Below, in pieces: positions 1-10,548 of a DNA stretch of 64,000 nucleotides. A model generated the notes under the pieces. The model did not search any database. It had not been told where the DNA came from and saw only the letters and a program-made list of their open reading frames with translations. Numbering within the stretch: the first letter of the stretch is position 1; each line of letters begins with the position of its first letter. This DNA is from Sulfuriferula nivalis (GTDB lineage Bacteria > Pseudomonadota > Gammaproteobacteria > Burkholderiales > Sulfuriferulaceae), in NCBI RefSeq assembly GCF_009937995.1, contig NZ_AP021881.1, positions 2,542,001 to 2,606,000 on the forward strand, in the 5' to 3' direction. The translations under genes and the position numbers were made by a program.

Positions 1-1
1 C

Positions 2-484
2 CGTCGAGCACTGGATTTAGCGCCAAATGATTCCGATATACGCAATAATTATGGCTGGTATTTGTGCACTCGTAAACGCTATGACGAATCCGTAGTGCAA
101 TTCAATACCGCATTAGGCAATCCACTTTACAGCACGCCAGAACGCGCGATGACCAATGCAGGTATCTGTTCACTGCAAGCTGGAAAAACTGAACAGGCTG
201 AAGGGTATCTGGAAAAATCACTCAAATTACAACCTAATCAGGCACAAGCTCTGACTAAATTAAGTGAGATTTACTTTCAGCAAGGCCGCTATTTTGAAGC
301 TAAAACGCTAATTGACCGCTTTATCACAAATAACAATCCCACAGCAGAAGTCTTGTGGTTAGGTGTGCGTGTCGCACGCAAGCAAAACAACAAAGACGCT
401 GAAGCCAGCTTTGCACAGCAATTACGCGGAATGTTCGCAGACGCGCCTGAAACCCAATTATTACTTCAGGGGAAATTTGAGTAA
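2..484 (+). CDS. pilF: Type IV pilus biogenesis/stability TPR protein PilF (PilW), 5'-truncated by window edge
   Basis: This is the C-terminal 160 residues of an open frame that runs off the left edge; the first readable codons are in frame at base 2. It reads as tandem tetratricopeptide repeats, starting with a segment containing LAPNDSDIRNNYGWYLC, which is typical of PilF/PilW. In that family the protein is an outer-membrane lipoprotein (pilotin) that helps the PilQ secretin assemble; the lipobox would lie outside the window. The stop overlaps the start of rodZ by one base (TAATG), and pilF-rodZ-ispG-hisS is a common proteobacterial order, which supports the call. The true start cannot be seen. 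Confidence 0.82.
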   Translation, partial: RRALDLAPNDSDIRNNYGWYLCTRKRYDESVVQFNTALGNPLYSTPERAMTNAGICSLQAGKTEQAEGYLEKSLKLQPNQAQALTKLSEIYFQQGRYFEAKTLIDRFITNNNPTAEVLWLGVRVARKQNNKDAEASFAQQLRGMFADAPETQLLLQGKFE

Positions 485-1290
485 TGCATCAGGATGAAGC
501 ATCTATAGATACCCTTACTGTCGGTGAACAACTTTCTCATGCGCGTGCGGCAATGCAGCTAAGCATCGAGGATATTGCACAACATCTTAAGCTATCTCCA
601 TTACAAATTACGCGCCTGGAGAACAATGATTTTGCCACACTAGGCGCCGTATTCAGTCGCGGCTTTGTAAGGTTGTACGCGCGTCATGTGGGATTAAATG
701 CAGATGAACTTGTTGCAGCTATGGCAGGCAATTTGCATCGAAATAAAGAATCATTGAGTGTACACAATGAAGAAATCCCTCTTGGCAAAGGGTTATCAAA
801 ATATTGGCTAATCCTCTTTGTTATGGCGATTATCCTGGTGCTGGGTGTACCACTGGCAATCTACTACTGGCTATCCAGCTCCGCAACTATCACGCCCGCT
901 TCAAAGCCGCCCGTGATTGTGCCACATCCTGTTGCCCCGGCAGTCAATAAAGTTTTAGCCCCGACAGCATTACCACCCGCTGCGCCAGCCGCAGAAAAGA
1001 AAGATGCAACAACAGAAAATGACACAGCAGTTGAGCCTGTTACCGATGCCAATACAGGACGCATGTCTTTTAAATTCGACGCTGATTCGTGGGTTGAAAT
1101 TCGTGATGGCAGCAATCATACTGTGCTATCGCATTTATATCGCGCTGGTGAAACCGCTGAAATTTCAGGTACACCACCGTTGTCGCTAGTTATCGGCAAT
1201 GCTGCACAGGTCAGTTTGCAATATAACGATCAACCCGTTGATTTAAAACCCTATACAGGCGTAACTGTCGCCAAAGTCACTTTAAAATAG
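484..1290 (+). CDS. rodZ: Cytoskeleton protein RodZ
   Basis: 268 aa. Residues 12-75 form a Cro/CI-type helix-turn-helix ([20 protein letters not shown] and following). A single membrane segment lies at about 107-130, then a Pro/Ala-rich linker (about 138-175), then a C-terminal DUF4115 beta domain (about 190-268). This is the usual RodZ architecture: the cytoplasmic HTH binds MreB and the periplasmic part links to cell-wall elongation. Length is a little short of the E. coli protein because the linker is shorter. The start overlaps the pilF stop by one base, so translation is probably coupled. The next gene, ispG, starts six bases after the stop. Confidence 0.9.
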   Translation: MHQDEASIDTLTVGEQLSHARAAMQLSIEDIAQHLKLSPLQITRLENNDFATLGAVFSRGFVRLYARHVGLNADELVAAMAGNLHRNKESLSVHNEEIPLGKGLSKYWLILFVMAIILVLGVPLAIYYWLSSSATITPASKPPVIVPHPVAPAVNKVLAPTALPPAAPAAEKKDATTENDTAVEPVTDANTGRMSFKFDADSWVEIRDGSNHTVLSHLYRAGETAEISGTPPLSLVIGNAAQVSLQYNDQPVDLKPYTGVTVAKVTLK

Positions 1291-1295
1291 ATACC

Positions 1296-2564
1296 ATGTT
1301 TAATACTAAACTTCCACGCCATACCACCCGCAAAGTTTGGGTAGGCAACATTGCCATCGGTGGTGATGCGCCAGTCGTTGTGCAATCCATGACCAACACG
1401 GATACAGCTGACATAGCAGGTACAACCGAGCAAACTTATGCACTATGGCGTGCAGGCTCAGAAATGGTACGCATCACTGTTAACACTCTGGAAGCAGCTC
1501 AAGCCGTGCCGCATATCCGTGATGCATTGGCGAAAATGGGCTGCGATGTGCCGCTCATAGGTGACTTCCATTTTAACGGTCACAAGCTACTTACCAGTGT
1601 GCCTGAATGCGCTGAGGCATTGGCAAAATACCGCATAAATCCGGGCAACGTCGGCAAAGGCAGCAAACGCGACGAACAGTATGCCGCCATGATAGAAACA
1701 GCCTGTCGCTACAACAAACCTGTACGCATAGGCGTCAACTGGGGAAGTCTGGATCAGGCACACTTGGCACGGATGATGGACGAAAACGCCCAGCGTGCAC
1801 AGCCATTTGAACCTGAATGGGTAATGCGCGAAGCGCTGATTACGTCCGCGCTGGAATCTGCACAAAAAGCCGAAGAAATTGGCTTACCGCGCGACAAAAT
1901 CATCTTGTCATGCAAACTGTCAGGCGTACAGGATTTAATCAGCACTTACCGCGAACTCGCATCACGTTCTGATTATCCTTTGCATTTGGGCTTAACCGAA
2001 GCTGGCATGGGTTCCAAAGGCATAGTCGCTTCTACCGCTGCATTATCCGTGCTGCTGCAGGAAGGTATAGGCGACACCATCCGTATCTCTCTCACCCCTG
2101 CACCTGGTGGTGACCGTAGCCAGGAAGTCATTGTTGCACAGGAAATATTACAAACTATGGGCTTGCGTTCATTTACACCTATGGTTGTGGCATGCCCTGG
2201 TTGTGGACGCACCACCAGCACCGTATTTCAGCATTTAGCCCAGGACATACAACGCTATTTACGCGACCAGATGCCGACCTGGCGTAATCAGTATCCTGGC
2301 GTTGAAGCCATGCATGTTGCCGTCATGGGTTGCGTGGTCAACGGTCCTGGCGAATCCAAGCATGCCAACATCGGCATTAGCCTGCCAGGCACAGGTGAGG
2401 TTCCTGTTGCGCCGGTATATGTCGATGGACAAAAAACTGTGACCCTCAAAGGTGAACATATTGCTGAAGAATTCCAGGCGATAGTTGAGGATTACGTTCA
2501 CAGCCACTATGGCGCAAATGCCCCTGCAATAACCAACAAAACTATTCCCATACACAGTATTTAA
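1296..2564 (+). CDS. ispG: 4-hydroxy-3-methylbut-2-en-1-yl diphosphate synthase (IspG/GcpE)
   Basis: 422 aa, normal family length. It converts MEcPP to HMBPP in the non-mevalonate (MEP) isoprenoid pathway using a [4Fe-4S] cluster. The cluster ligands are visible: Cys300 and Cys303 in ACPGCGRTT and Cys346 in [10 protein letters not shown], with the conserved Glu353 in the same motif. The N-terminal TIM barrel begins with [11 protein letters not shown]. The gene sits between rodZ and hisS with gaps of five and two bases, so it is almost certainly cotranscribed. The MEP pathway is therefore in use in this organism. Confidence 0.97.
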   Translation: MFNTKLPRHTTRKVWVGNIAIGGDAPVVVQSMTNTDTADIAGTTEQTYALWRAGSEMVRITVNTLEAAQAVPHIRDALAKMGCDVPLIGDFHFNGHKLLTSVPECAEALAKYRINPGNVGKGSKRDEQYAAMIETACRYNKPVRIGVNWGSLDQAHLARMMDENAQRAQPFEPEWVMREALITSALESAQKAEEIGLPRDKIILSCKLSGVQDLISTYRELASRSDYPLHLGLTEAGMGSKGIVASTAALSVLLQEGIGDTIRISLTPAPGGDRSQEVIVAQEILQTMGLRSFTPMVVACPGCGRTTSTVFQHLAQDIQRYLRDQMPTWRNQYPGVEAMHVAVMGCVVNGPGESKHANIGISLPGTGEVPVAPVYVDGQKTVTLKGEHIAEEFQAIVEDYVHSHYGANAPAITNKTIPIHSI

Positions 2565-2566
2565 GC

Positions 2567-3832
2567 ATGAGCCAAACCATACAAGCCATACGCGGGATGA
2601 ACGACATCCTGCCTGATATCACGCCCCGCTGGCAACATTTCGAGCATATCGTTGCCGACTGGCTTGCCGCTTACGGTTACCGTGAAATTCGCACCCCGAT
2701 TGTTGAGCAGACCAGCTTATTCAAACGTGCGATCGGCGAAGTGACTGATATCGTCGAAAAAGAAATGTACTCATTTGAAGATGCGCTAAATGGCGAACAT
2801 TTGTCACTACGTCCAGAAGGTACCGCTGCCTGCGTACGTGCAGTTATACAGCACAACTTAATCTACAACGCCCCGCAACGCTTATGGTATGCAGGCCCGA
2901 TGTTCCGCCATGAACGCCCGCAAAAAGGCCGCTACCGCCAGTTTCATCAAGTCGGTGTAGAGTCACTCGGTTTTGCCGACGCGGACATGGATGCTGAACA
3001 CATCATCATGACAGCGGACTTATGGAAGCGCTTAGGTTTATCCAACATCAGATTAGAAATCAACACGCTGGGAGACGCCGCCGCACGTACACGTCACCGT
3101 TCCCGACTAATCAGTTATCTGGAAGCACATGCTGATCAGCTGGATGAAGATGCTAAGCGACGTTTACACACCAATCCGCTACGCATACTCGACACCAAAA
3201 ATCCTGCTATGCAAGCATTAGTCGATGCTGCACCAAGGCTCTATGATGACCTGGATGAAGCCGCTTTGGCACATTTTGAACAAGTGCAAATCCTGCTCCG
3301 TGCGCACAATATCGAATTCAATATCAATCCTCGCCTGGTGCGCGGACTGGATTACTATAATTACACCGTCTTTGAATGGATAACCGACCAGCTCGGGACG
3401 CAAGGTACTGTATGTGCAGGTGGTCGCTATGACAGTTTGATTGAACAAATTGGTGGTAAACCCGCACCTGCATGTGGTTATGCCATGGGTATAGAACGCC
3501 TGTTAGCACTGATTGAAGCCAATGACATTCCTGCTCCCTCGGCTAAACTTGATGCCTATATCGTGCATCAAGGTGAAGCTGCCAATGTATATGCATGGCA
3601 AGTCGCGACTGAATTACGCGCTGCAGGATTAAATATAGTCTTGCACTGTGGTGGCGGCAGCTTCAAGTCACAAATGAAAAAAGCCGATGCCAGCGGTGCA
3701 GCGTTTGCCTGTATCATAGGCGACGACGAAGCCGAACAGGCACAAATCAGCTTAAAATCCCTACGCAATGCTGCAGAACAAGTTAGCTGCACCCCAGCAC
3801 AAGCCATTAGCCTATTAACCGCAAGGAATTAA
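2567..3832 (+). CDS. hisS: Histidyl-tRNA synthetase
   Basis: 421 aa class II aminoacyl-tRNA synthetase that charges tRNA-His. Visible marks are the N-terminal [10 protein letters not shown], motif 2 with [16 protein letters not shown] (about residue 113), the histidine-specific [15 protein letters not shown] (about 255-270), and motif 3 with [14 protein letters not shown]. The C-terminal 90 residues are the anticodon-binding domain. It starts two bases after ispG and is followed after one base by the yfgM-like gene, within the same tight operon. Confidence 0.97.
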   Translation: MSQTIQAIRGMNDILPDITPRWQHFEHIVADWLAAYGYREIRTPIVEQTSLFKRAIGEVTDIVEKEMYSFEDALNGEHLSLRPEGTAACVRAVIQHNLIYNAPQRLWYAGPMFRHERPQKGRYRQFHQVGVESLGFADADMDAEHIIMTADLWKRLGLSNIRLEINTLGDAAARTRHRSRLISYLEAHADQLDEDAKRRLHTNPLRILDTKNPAMQALVDAAPRLYDDLDEAALAHFEQVQILLRAHNIEFNINPRLVRGLDYYNYTVFEWITDQLGTQGTVCAGGRYDSLIEQIGGKPAPACGYAMGIERLLALIEANDIPAPSAKLDAYIVHQGEAANVYAWQVATELRAAGLNIVLHCGGGSFKSQMKKADASGAAFACIIGDDEAEQAQISLKSLRNAAEQVSCTPAQAISLLTARN

Positions 3833-3833
3833 C

Positions 3834-4475
3834 ATGTCACTCGACTTGGAAGAACAAGAAAAACTGGATGAACTCAAGGATGCGTGGAAACGCTATGGCA
3901 ACTTCATCGTTGGCGCGCTCAGCATAGCAGCAATCAGCTACGCTGGATGGCAGTGGTGGCATCACACCCAGCAACAAAAAAATGCAGAAGCAGCCGCGTT
4001 ATATGGCGCATTACAAACAGCCCAGAAATCTCAACAAACCAAAATCGTTACTGATAGCGCTAAAACACTGACAGAAAAATATGGTAGCACTGCCTATGCA
4101 GCACGCGCAGCGCTGATTGCTGCTGCCAGTAACGTTCAAGCGCAAGACAATAAGACTGCAAAAGTCGAATTACAGTGGATACTCGATAATAGTAAAGAAG
4201 ATGCCATTAAATCCGTTGCTGCCTTACATCTGGCACAAATCCTTTATGATGAAAACGATTTGAATGGCGCCCTCGCCCTGCTCAATGCTGCACATGATGA
4301 ATCTTATGCAGATTTATACAATGACCTCAAAGGCGACATACTCGCAGCGCAAAACAAACAAGCCGACGCACGTGCCGCCTATAAAATCGCTTTAGAAAAA
4401 CTGTCAGCCGACAGTCCTTATCGTCAAGTAATCACCATTAAACTCAACGCTGTTGCAGGAGTATCAATGCAATGA
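3834..4475 (+). CDS. yfgM: YfgM-family tetratricopeptide membrane protein (SecYEG-associated)
   Basis: 213 aa. A short cytoplasmic N-terminus (LEEQEKLDELKDAWKRYGN) precedes one membrane segment at about 22-42 (FIVGALSIAAISYAGWQWW). The rest is a periplasmic TPR-like domain (TPR_21 type). In E. coli YfgM binds the SecYEG translocon and works with the chaperone PpiD. Its place between hisS and bamB is the conserved proteobacterial context and supports the assignment. The 3' end overlaps the bamB start by four bases (ATGA), so the two are probably translationally coupled. Confidence 0.88.
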   Translation: MSLDLEEQEKLDELKDAWKRYGNFIVGALSIAAISYAGWQWWHHTQQQKNAEAAALYGALQTAQKSQQTKIVTDSAKTLTEKYGSTAYAARAALIAAASNVQAQDNKTAKVELQWILDNSKEDAIKSVAALHLAQILYDENDLNGALALLNAAHDESYADLYNDLKGDILAAQNKQADARAAYKIALEKLSADSPYRQVITIKLNAVAGVSMQ

Positions 4476-5641
4476 AAATTCGTTTAAGTATACTTAGCCT
4501 TGCCGTAGTCACCAGCCTCAGTGGATGTGCTGGCGTGACCAGACACCTCAACCCGATGAACTGGTTTGGCAGTAGTAGCACGCCAGTAGAAAAACCTGCT
4601 GCGCTTGTAGACTTCAAACCCAGCGCAACCATCAAAACCAGCTGGCAGACCAGCACAGGCGAGAGCAAACAAATTGAATTTGCACCTGCAATCGCGCTTG
4701 ATGCTATTTATACCGCCAATATCAAAGGTCAATTAACGCGTCTTAACCCCACCACGGGCAAAATAGACTGGCAAATTGATACGGGCACGCCACTCAGCGC
4801 AGGTGTCGGAGCAAATATTGACAATGAATATGTTGGCACACCCAGAGGCGACGTTATTGCCTATGATGACAAAGGTAAAAAGCGTTGGACTACGCACTTA
4901 TCCAGCACAGTACTCGGCGTGCCCAAAGCCGCTGAAGGTATTGTCGTAGTACGTACTGAAGACGGCCATATATACGGTTTGAATGCCGATGATGGCGTGC
5001 AAAAATGGATGTATCAGCGCTTGTTACCCGCGTTAATTCTGCGTAGCCAAGCCAGCTTGTTAGTTACCAAAGGTGCCATATTCGCTGGTTACCCAGGTGG
5101 CAAATTGGTCGCATTGGCACTGGATACCGGTAATGTAGGCTGGGAAGCCAACGTTGCTCAACCACGTGGCGCATCTGAAATTGAACGCGTCACCGATGTT
5201 ACCAGCACCCCAGTTATCGACGACAAACAAGTTTGTGCCGTTGCCTATCAAGGTCGGGTTGCCTGCTTTGAAATTCGCACAGGCAATTTATTGTGGGCCA
5301 AAGAAATGTCCAGCACCGCAGGTTTAACCATGGACACGGATAACCTCTACATTAGCGACAGTAAAGGCGATGTTGTTGCTCTGGAGAAAACCCACGGCGT
5401 CAGCGTATGGAAGCAAACTCAATTGAAGAACCGCCACCTGACAGCACCACGTCGCATAGGTAATTACCTGGCTGTGGGTGATATGGAAGGTTATATCCAT
5501 TTATTGGCACTGGATGACGGTCATATGGTAGCCAGAACCAGTACTGACGGCTCCGCCATCATCAGCCAGCCACAAGATAAAAGCGACAATATCGTCGTGC
5601 AAACAGCCAAGGGTAGTATTTACACCCTGACTGTTCAATAA
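4472..5641 (+). CDS. bamB: Outer membrane protein assembly factor BamB (lipoprotein)
   Basis: 389 aa. It has a lipoprotein signal peptide with lipobox LSGC (Cys19), followed by repeated PQQ-like beta-propeller blades (for example GKIDWQIDTGTPLSAGV, GKKRWTTHLSSTVLGVP, GNLLWAKEMSS). BamB is the propeller subunit of the BAM complex that inserts beta-barrel proteins into the outer membrane. The start codon lies inside the end of yfgM (four-base overlap), and a weak terminator-like hairpin lies just after the stop, before der. Confidence 0.95.
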   Translation: MKIRLSILSLAVVTSLSGCAGVTRHLNPMNWFGSSSTPVEKPAALVDFKPSATIKTSWQTSTGESKQIEFAPAIALDAIYTANIKGQLTRLNPTTGKIDWQIDTGTPLSAGVGANIDNEYVGTPRGDVIAYDDKGKKRWTTHLSSTVLGVPKAAEGIVVVRTEDGHIYGLNADDGVQKWMYQRLLPALILRSQASLLVTKGAIFAGYPGGKLVALALDTGNVGWEANVAQPRGASEIERVTDVTSTPVIDDKQVCAVAYQGRVACFEIRTGNLLWAKEMSSTAGLTMDTDNLYISDSKGDVVALEKTHGVSVWKQTQLKNRHLTAPRRIGNYLAVGDMEGYIHLLALDDGHMVARTSTDGSAIISQPQDKSDNIVVQTAKGSIYTLTVQ

Positions 5642-5642
5642 G

Positions 5643-5674
5643 CGGGCAGAACACGCCCGTTTATTTAGTTTTTT
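5643..5674 (+). terminator. Weak intrinsic terminator or attenuator between bamB and der
   Basis: A 5-bp G+C stem CGGGC/GCCCG with a 7-base loop is followed at once by a T-rich tract (TTTATTTAGTTTTTT). The stem is short, so some read-through into der is likely. It lies directly after the bamB stop. Confidence 0.5.
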
Positions 5675-5683
5675 AAGGTTAAC

Positions 5684-7096
5684 ATGAAACCCACTATCGT
5701 ACTCGTCGGTCGTCCTAACGTCGGCAAATCAACTTTATTCAATCGTCTCACCAAAACTCGTGATGCGATTGTTGCTGACATTCCAGGTCTCACCCGCGAT
5801 CGCCATTATGGTCATGGCAAAGTCGGTAGCAAACCTTACCTCGTCGTTGATACCGGTGGTTTTGAGCCTGTAGTCAAAGACGGCATCATGCACGAAATGG
5901 CGAAACAAACCCTGCAAGCCATCGATGAAGCCGATGTAATTCTGTTCATGGTCGACGTGCGCACAGGCTGTACTGCGCAAGACAAAATTATCGCTGACCG
6001 CTTGCGCCGTTGCAGCTGCCCTGTGCATCTGGTCGTCAACAAAGCCGAAGGCATGCGCCGTGAAGTGGTCACTGCCGAATTCCATGAACTCGCCCTTGGT
6101 GAGCCTATGGCAATTTCCGCCAGCCACGGCGAAGGTGTTACTGACCTCGTAGAAATCGCACTGGAACATATTCCTGATGCGACAGAGGAAGAGGAAACCA
6201 AACATCCACGCATCGCACTTATTGGTCGTCCTAATGCAGGAAAATCGACATTGGTAAACAGCTTTCTCGGTGAAGAACGCGTTATCGCATTTGACCAGCC
6301 AGGTACAACTCGCGACAGTATTCATATCGATTTTGAACGTAACGGCAAACCCTACACCCTGATTGACACTGCAGGCGTACGCCGCCGTGGCAAGGTGTTT
6401 GAAGCAATAGAAAAATTCTCCGTCATCAAGACTTTACAAGCCATCGACGACTGTAATGTAGTTATATTGGTGCTGGACGCGCAAGCCGACATTTCCGACC
6501 AGGATGCCCACCTCGCAGGCTTTATCCTCGATGCAGGACGTGCGCTGGTTGTTGCCGTCAACAAATGGGATGGCATGAGCGATTATCAACGCGACAATAT
6601 CAAACGCGAAATTGGTCGCAAACTGCAGTTTTTGGAATTTGCTAAATTCCATTACATTTCTGCGCTCAAGGGTACAGGACTAAATCCACTTTTGGTCTCA
6701 GTTGATGCCGCGTACGCAGCAGCAATGGCGAAACTGTCTACACCGCAACTCACCCGTATCCTTATCGATGCTGTTGCCGCGCACCAGCCGCCCAAAACTG
6801 GCCCATTCCGCCCGAAACCACGCTATGCTCACCAAGGCGGCATGAATCCACCGCTCATCGTTGTTCACGGTAGTGCACTGGATAAAATCAGCGACAGCTA
6901 TAAACGCTATCTGGAAAAAACTTTTGTACAAGCATTCAAGCTACAAGGCACACCGCTGAAGGTACAGTTTAACGTCGGCCATAATCCATTTGCCGATAAA
7001 AAACCTGCTCCACTCACCCCTGCAGAAGAAAAAGCTGCCCATCGCAAACGTCGTACCGGTCGCAAACTCTACGGCAAACAGCGTAAAAAAGATTAA
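5684..7096 (+). CDS. der: Ribosome-associated GTPase Der (EngA)
   Basis: 470 aa with two tandem GTPase domains and a C-terminal KH-like domain, the architecture unique to Der. G-domain 1 shows GRPNVGKS (8-15), DTGGFEP and NKAEG; G-domain 2 shows [18 protein letters not shown] and NKWDGM. The tail is strongly basic ([16 protein letters not shown]). Der acts in 50S ribosomal subunit maturation. It follows bamB as in many proteobacteria. A run TTTTTTAAGG just upstream contains the likely ribosome-binding site. Confidence 0.97.
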   Translation: MKPTIVLVGRPNVGKSTLFNRLTKTRDAIVADIPGLTRDRHYGHGKVGSKPYLVVDTGGFEPVVKDGIMHEMAKQTLQAIDEADVILFMVDVRTGCTAQDKIIADRLRRCSCPVHLVVNKAEGMRREVVTAEFHELALGEPMAISASHGEGVTDLVEIALEHIPDATEEEETKHPRIALIGRPNAGKSTLVNSFLGEERVIAFDQPGTTRDSIHIDFERNGKPYTLIDTAGVRRRGKVFEAIEKFSVIKTLQAIDDCNVVILVLDAQADISDQDAHLAGFILDAGRALVVAVNKWDGMSDYQRDNIKREIGRKLQFLEFAKFHYISALKGTGLNPLLVSVDAAYAAAMAKLSTPQLTRILIDAVAAHQPPKTGPFRPKPRYAHQGGMNPPLIVVHGSALDKISDSYKRYLEKTFVQAFKLQGTPLKVQFNVGHNPFADKKPAPLTPAEEKAAHRKRRTGRKLYGKQRKKD

Positions 7097-7153
7097 CATT
7101 TGCACGGTGCTTTGCGATTACAATGGTTCATCTAATAAGCTAATTGATATTTA

Positions 7154-7561
7154 ATGGACACAGCTACAGTTTGGTTTGTAATCGCAAGCATACTCATTAT
7201 TTTTGAACTGTTCACCGGCACGTTCTACCTGCTGATATTTGGTTGTGCCGCACTCGCAGCAGCAGGAATTGCCTTTACTGGCTTAGACCTGATCGCACAA
7301 TACATTACCGCAGCACTTATCGCCAGCAGTGGTGTTTTGTGGTTACGTAATCGCCCCAAATCCCAGAACAGTAGTACTAACAACCTCGATCAGAACCAGA
7401 CCGTAGAAATCATCAGCTGGCTCAGCGATACCAACGCACGCGTGCGTTATCGCGGCACTGAATGGGATGCCACACTGGTTGCCAATGCCAGCAACACCGA
7501 CACCCATTACCTCATCCACGAAACACTAGGCAATACCCTGATTATCAAACCCATAAAATAA
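7154..7561 (+). CDS. NfeD-like membrane protein
   Basis: 135 aa. Three membrane segments fill the first 70 residues (WFVIASILIIFELFTG, FYLLIFGCAALAAAGIAF, YITAALIASSGVLWL), followed by a soluble C-terminal domain of the NfeD OB-fold type (about 80-135). Such short NfeD proteins are nearly always encoded beside an SPFH/stomatin gene, and here the partner starts 12 bases downstream. The pair is thought to form membrane microdomain complexes; a specific role cannot be read from sequence. Confidence 0.85.
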   Translation: MDTATVWFVIASILIIFELFTGTFYLLIFGCAALAAAGIAFTGLDLIAQYITAALIASSGVLWLRNRPKSQNSSTNNLDQNQTVEIISWLSDTNARVRYRGTEWDATLVANASNTDTHYLIHETLGNTLIIKPIK

Positions 7562-7573
7562 AAGGAGCTCACC

Positions 7574-8479
7574 ATGGAATTTGCTTTATTCCTGCTATTT
7601 GTCGCCGTCGTTTTTGCTGCCAGCGCCATCAAAATCGTGCCGCAACAGAATTCCTGGGTCATAGAACGGCTGGGACGCTACCATGCCAGCCTGCAACCCG
7701 GCCTGAATATCGTCGTTCCTTTCGTTGACCGTGTCGCCTACAAACATCTGCTCAAAGAAGTCCCGCTAGATGTACAACCGCAGGTTTGTATCACCAAAGA
7801 CAACACGCAGGTGCAAATCGACGGCGTCATCTTCTATCAGGTCACCGACCCACGTCTGGCCAGCTATGGCACAGCCAATTTCCAGCTCGCCATCGTGCAA
7901 CTGGCACAAACCAGCCTGCGTTCAGAATGTGGTAAACGTGAGCTGGACAGGCTGCTGGAAGAACGCAACGACATCAATCGTGCCGTCATCGCCGCTCTGG
8001 ACGAAGCCAGTCCAAACTGGGGTGTTAAAGTATTGCGCTACGAAATCAAAGACATCACCCCACCCGATGCGGTATTGCGCTCCATGCAAACACAAATCAC
8101 CGCCGAACGCGAAAAACGTGCACTGGTTGCCCAATCTGAAGGTAAGCGTCAGGAAGAAATCAACCTCGCCGAAGGCGCCATGACCGCCGCTATCCGTGAA
8201 TCCGAAGGACAAAAACAAGCCGCCATCAACAACGCGCAAGGCCAGGCTCAAGCCATCATGCTCACCGCTACCGCCACAGCAGAAGCCATCCGCAAAGTCG
8301 CCGCCGCCCTCAGCGAACCAGGAGGCATGGAAGCCGTCAACCTCAAAGTGGCGGAGCAATACGTCGCCGCCTTCGGCAACATCGCCAAACAGGGCAACAC
8401 CCTGATCATCCCTGGTGATTTATCCAACATGGGCAGTCTGGTTGCCAGTGCGATGGAGATTGTGAAGCAGAAAAAGTAA
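7574..8479 (+). CDS. SPFH/stomatin-family paraslipin (QmcA-like)
   Basis: 301 aa. An N-terminal hydrophobic segment (2-20) anchors the protein. The SPFH domain starts at about 22 (IVPQQNSWVIERLGRYHASL) and continues to about 190, with the family signature RSECGKRELDRLLEER. An Ala/Glu-rich coiled coil follows (about 180-240), then a short hydrophobic C-terminal stretch. The length and motifs fit paraslipin/QmcA. A good ribosome-binding site (AAAGGAG) lies before the ATG. It forms a two-gene unit with the upstream NfeD-like gene. The next gene converges from the other strand. Confidence 0.9.
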   Translation: MEFALFLLFVAVVFAASAIKIVPQQNSWVIERLGRYHASLQPGLNIVVPFVDRVAYKHLLKEVPLDVQPQVCITKDNTQVQIDGVIFYQVTDPRLASYGTANFQLAIVQLAQTSLRSECGKRELDRLLEERNDINRAVIAALDEASPNWGVKVLRYEIKDITPPDAVLRSMQTQITAEREKRALVAQSEGKRQEEINLAEGAMTAAIRESEGQKQAAINNAQGQAQAIMLTATATAEAIRKVAAALSEPGGMEAVNLKVAEQYVAAFGNIAKQGNTLIIPGDLSNMGSLVASAMEIVKQKK

Positions 8480-8525
8480 CACTTTAACTAAACAGATGGG
8501 GCGCGTCATACCCTTTCTATAACTA

Positions 8526-10235
8526 TCAGTTTCCCAACTGCAACACCTTTGCCAGGCCAACATTGTTATTAAGCATGTTACGTGTCAGGGTTTTGGCTTC
8601 AGTCACCTGTGCGGCGGTAAGTTGCTTACCCAGTTTTTCTCGACTATCCGCAGCCTGATGTGCGGGTGCCGCCTCGATCATGGCTGCTGCATTGTATAGT
8701 GCATAAGCTATTACTATATTTTGTGGAATTTGCTCGCCTTGTTCATATAAGCCGGCCAGACTCATGAAGGCAGGCATATTGCCCTGATCTGCCGATTTGA
8801 CGTAATAATCTAATCCGAGGTGAATATCTTCCGGGATACCCATGCCAAGAGCATAAATATTACCTAATTGATATTGCGCCATTGCATGACCTTGCTTAGC
8901 GGCTTGCTGGTAATAGCGTATCGCTTCCAGATAGTTAAGTTTGACACCATGCCCTTGAGCATACATTAAACCCAAACTGTATTGCGCGGGCGCATAGCCC
9001 TGCTTGGCAGACAGTTGATAGTAACGTTCAGCAAATTCATAGTCTGTCGCGACGCCTTGGGCGTGGTCGTACATATAAGCCAGCTGATATTGTGCGAGCA
9101 TGTCGCCGCGGTCAGCAGCCTGCTGGAAACAACGCAACGCCAGCGGATAATCTTGTGCGCCACCCTGACCATAATATGCCATGTACCCCAAGCTGGCCTG
9201 CGCATCGCTATTACCAAGCTGGGCGGACTTTTCCAGCCATGCACGTGCAATAGCATAATCCTGCGTAACGCCCTGTCCATACGTATAAAGTGTGCCAAGA
9301 TTGTATTGTGCAATGGCATTACCCTGCGTTGCCGCTTTTTCATATAGTTGAGATGCAATGGTGAAATCTTGTGGGACGCCTTGCGCATTGGCATACATAT
9401 AACCAAGATTAGTCTGCGCTTGTGCATTACCTTGTTCAGCTGCCTTTTTTAGCCAACTGATCGCCGTAGGGTAGTCAGGTTTGCCCAATGTTCCATTAGC
9501 ATACATGTAACCCAAGTTTTCCTGTGCCTGTGCGTACCCCTGATTAGCGGCCTGCCGGAACCATTGCGCGGCTGTATCATAATTTTGAGTGACGCCTTGT
9601 CCATTGACGTACATCAAGCCCAAGGTAAATTGGGCGACAGCCAGACCCTGATTAGCGGATCGCAACATCCACATCTGTGCCGCATCATCATCCTGCGCCA
9701 ATCCCTTACCAGCACCATACATAGTGCCCAGTTTATATTGTGCGTTAGCATAACCTTGCTCAGCAGCGGCACGGTAATACTGAACTGCGCTGCTATTACT
9801 GACAGGCACACCTTTACCTGTTTCATAAAAATAACCCAAGGTATATAACGCCTGCACATTCCCTTGCTCAGCCGCTTTTTCGTACCAGCGCAACGCCGAG
9901 GCATAACTCTGCGGTACGCCTTTACCATTGGCATGCATGTATCCCAGATTGGTTTGCGCTTGTGCATCGCCTTGATCCGCGGCCCGTTGATACCACGAAA
10001 TGGCATTGCTATCATTTTGCGGCAATCCTCGACCTTGTTCATACAACAAACCTAGTGCGAATTGAGCAGAAGGCATCCCTTGACTAGCTGATAGTTGCAA
10101 CTGTTGTAATGCTAACTTATTACCCAATGCAGCTTGCTGTACCGTCAATGAAATATCGGTTAAGTCAGCGGCCAGGCTAGTGCTGAATACGGCGATAGTA
10201 AGCAAAAAAACTAAGTAATATTTTTTTGAGCACAT
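8526..10235 (-). CDS. Secreted Sel1-repeat protein with 13 repeats
   Basis: 569 aa from the chosen ATG at 10235. A GTG six codons upstream is in frame, but the signal peptide (MCSKKYYLVFLLTIAVFSTSLAA) begins at the ATG. After the signal, thirteen 36-residue Sel1-like repeats can be counted by their AQYxLGxMYxxGxGV cores (for example AQFALGLLYEQGRG, AQTNLGYMHANGKG, AQYKLGTMYGAGKG). The repeats form an alpha-solenoid used in protein-protein contacts, so this is probably a periplasmic scaffold. The last unit is degenerate. No catalytic motif is visible. Antisense open frames across this gene are by-products of the repeats. Confidence 0.85.
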   Translation of the reverse strand: MCSKKYYLVFLLTIAVFSTSLAADLTDISLTVQQAALGNKLALQQLQLSASQGMPSAQFALGLLYEQGRGLPQNDSNAISWYQRAADQGDAQAQTNLGYMHANGKGVPQSYASALRWYEKAAEQGNVQALYTLGYFYETGKGVPVSNSSAVQYYRAAAEQGYANAQYKLGTMYGAGKGLAQDDDAAQMWMLRSANQGLAVAQFTLGLMYVNGQGVTQNYDTAAQWFRQAANQGYAQAQENLGYMYANGTLGKPDYPTAISWLKKAAEQGNAQAQTNLGYMYANAQGVPQDFTIASQLYEKAATQGNAIAQYNLGTLYTYGQGVTQDYAIARAWLEKSAQLGNSDAQASLGYMAYYGQGGAQDYPLALRCFQQAADRGDMLAQYQLAYMYDHAQGVATDYEFAERYYQLSAKQGYAPAQYSLGLMYAQGHGVKLNYLEAIRYYQQAAKQGHAMAQYQLGNIYALGMGIPEDIHLGLDYYVKSADQGNMPAFMSLAGLYEQGEQIPQNIVIAYALYNAAAMIEAAPAHQAADSREKLGKQLTAAQVTEAKTLTRNMLNNNVGLAKVLQLGN

Positions 10236-10548
10236 TGTATCAATCCACACGATTACAACCTCAATTAAATGGCCGTTTACTCAGGCAATGAGAACAATAC
10301 GGATGACTAAAACGCACAATCACAATACGTGATGATTCGAGCTTAATTTTCATGACTTTCAAATAATTATCATGTACAGTTATTACAGCAATACGGCAAA
10401 TCATATATAAAAAATAATAGCACTATAAATACAGTTTTAGTCTGTACCAAACAATTACGTAAGTATTTAAATAATATTTCAGCAAAATAAAGTCACACCA
10501 AGTGACCAAAACCATTATTCAAAATAATAAACTCCAAGGGATACTCAA
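10236..10548. other. AT-rich divergent intergenic region
   Basis: About 310 bases between the start codons of the Sel1 gene (minus) and the transglutaminase-like gene (plus). No credible coding frame. It is visibly AT-rich and should carry promoters for both genes, but I could not fix a convincing -35/-10 pair. The only symmetry noted is a short inverted repeat GTCAC-ACCAA-GTGAC (10492-10506), 42 bases before the downstream start. Confidence 0.5.

Noticed and set aside
5735-6325. 196-codon antisense frame opposite der
   Set aside because: It lies wholly inside a conserved GTPase gene on the other strand and has no plausible domain or context.
8966-10055. Several long antisense frames opposite the Sel1 gene
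   Set aside because: They arise from the repeat structure; none has a ribosome-binding site, signal or recognisable domain.
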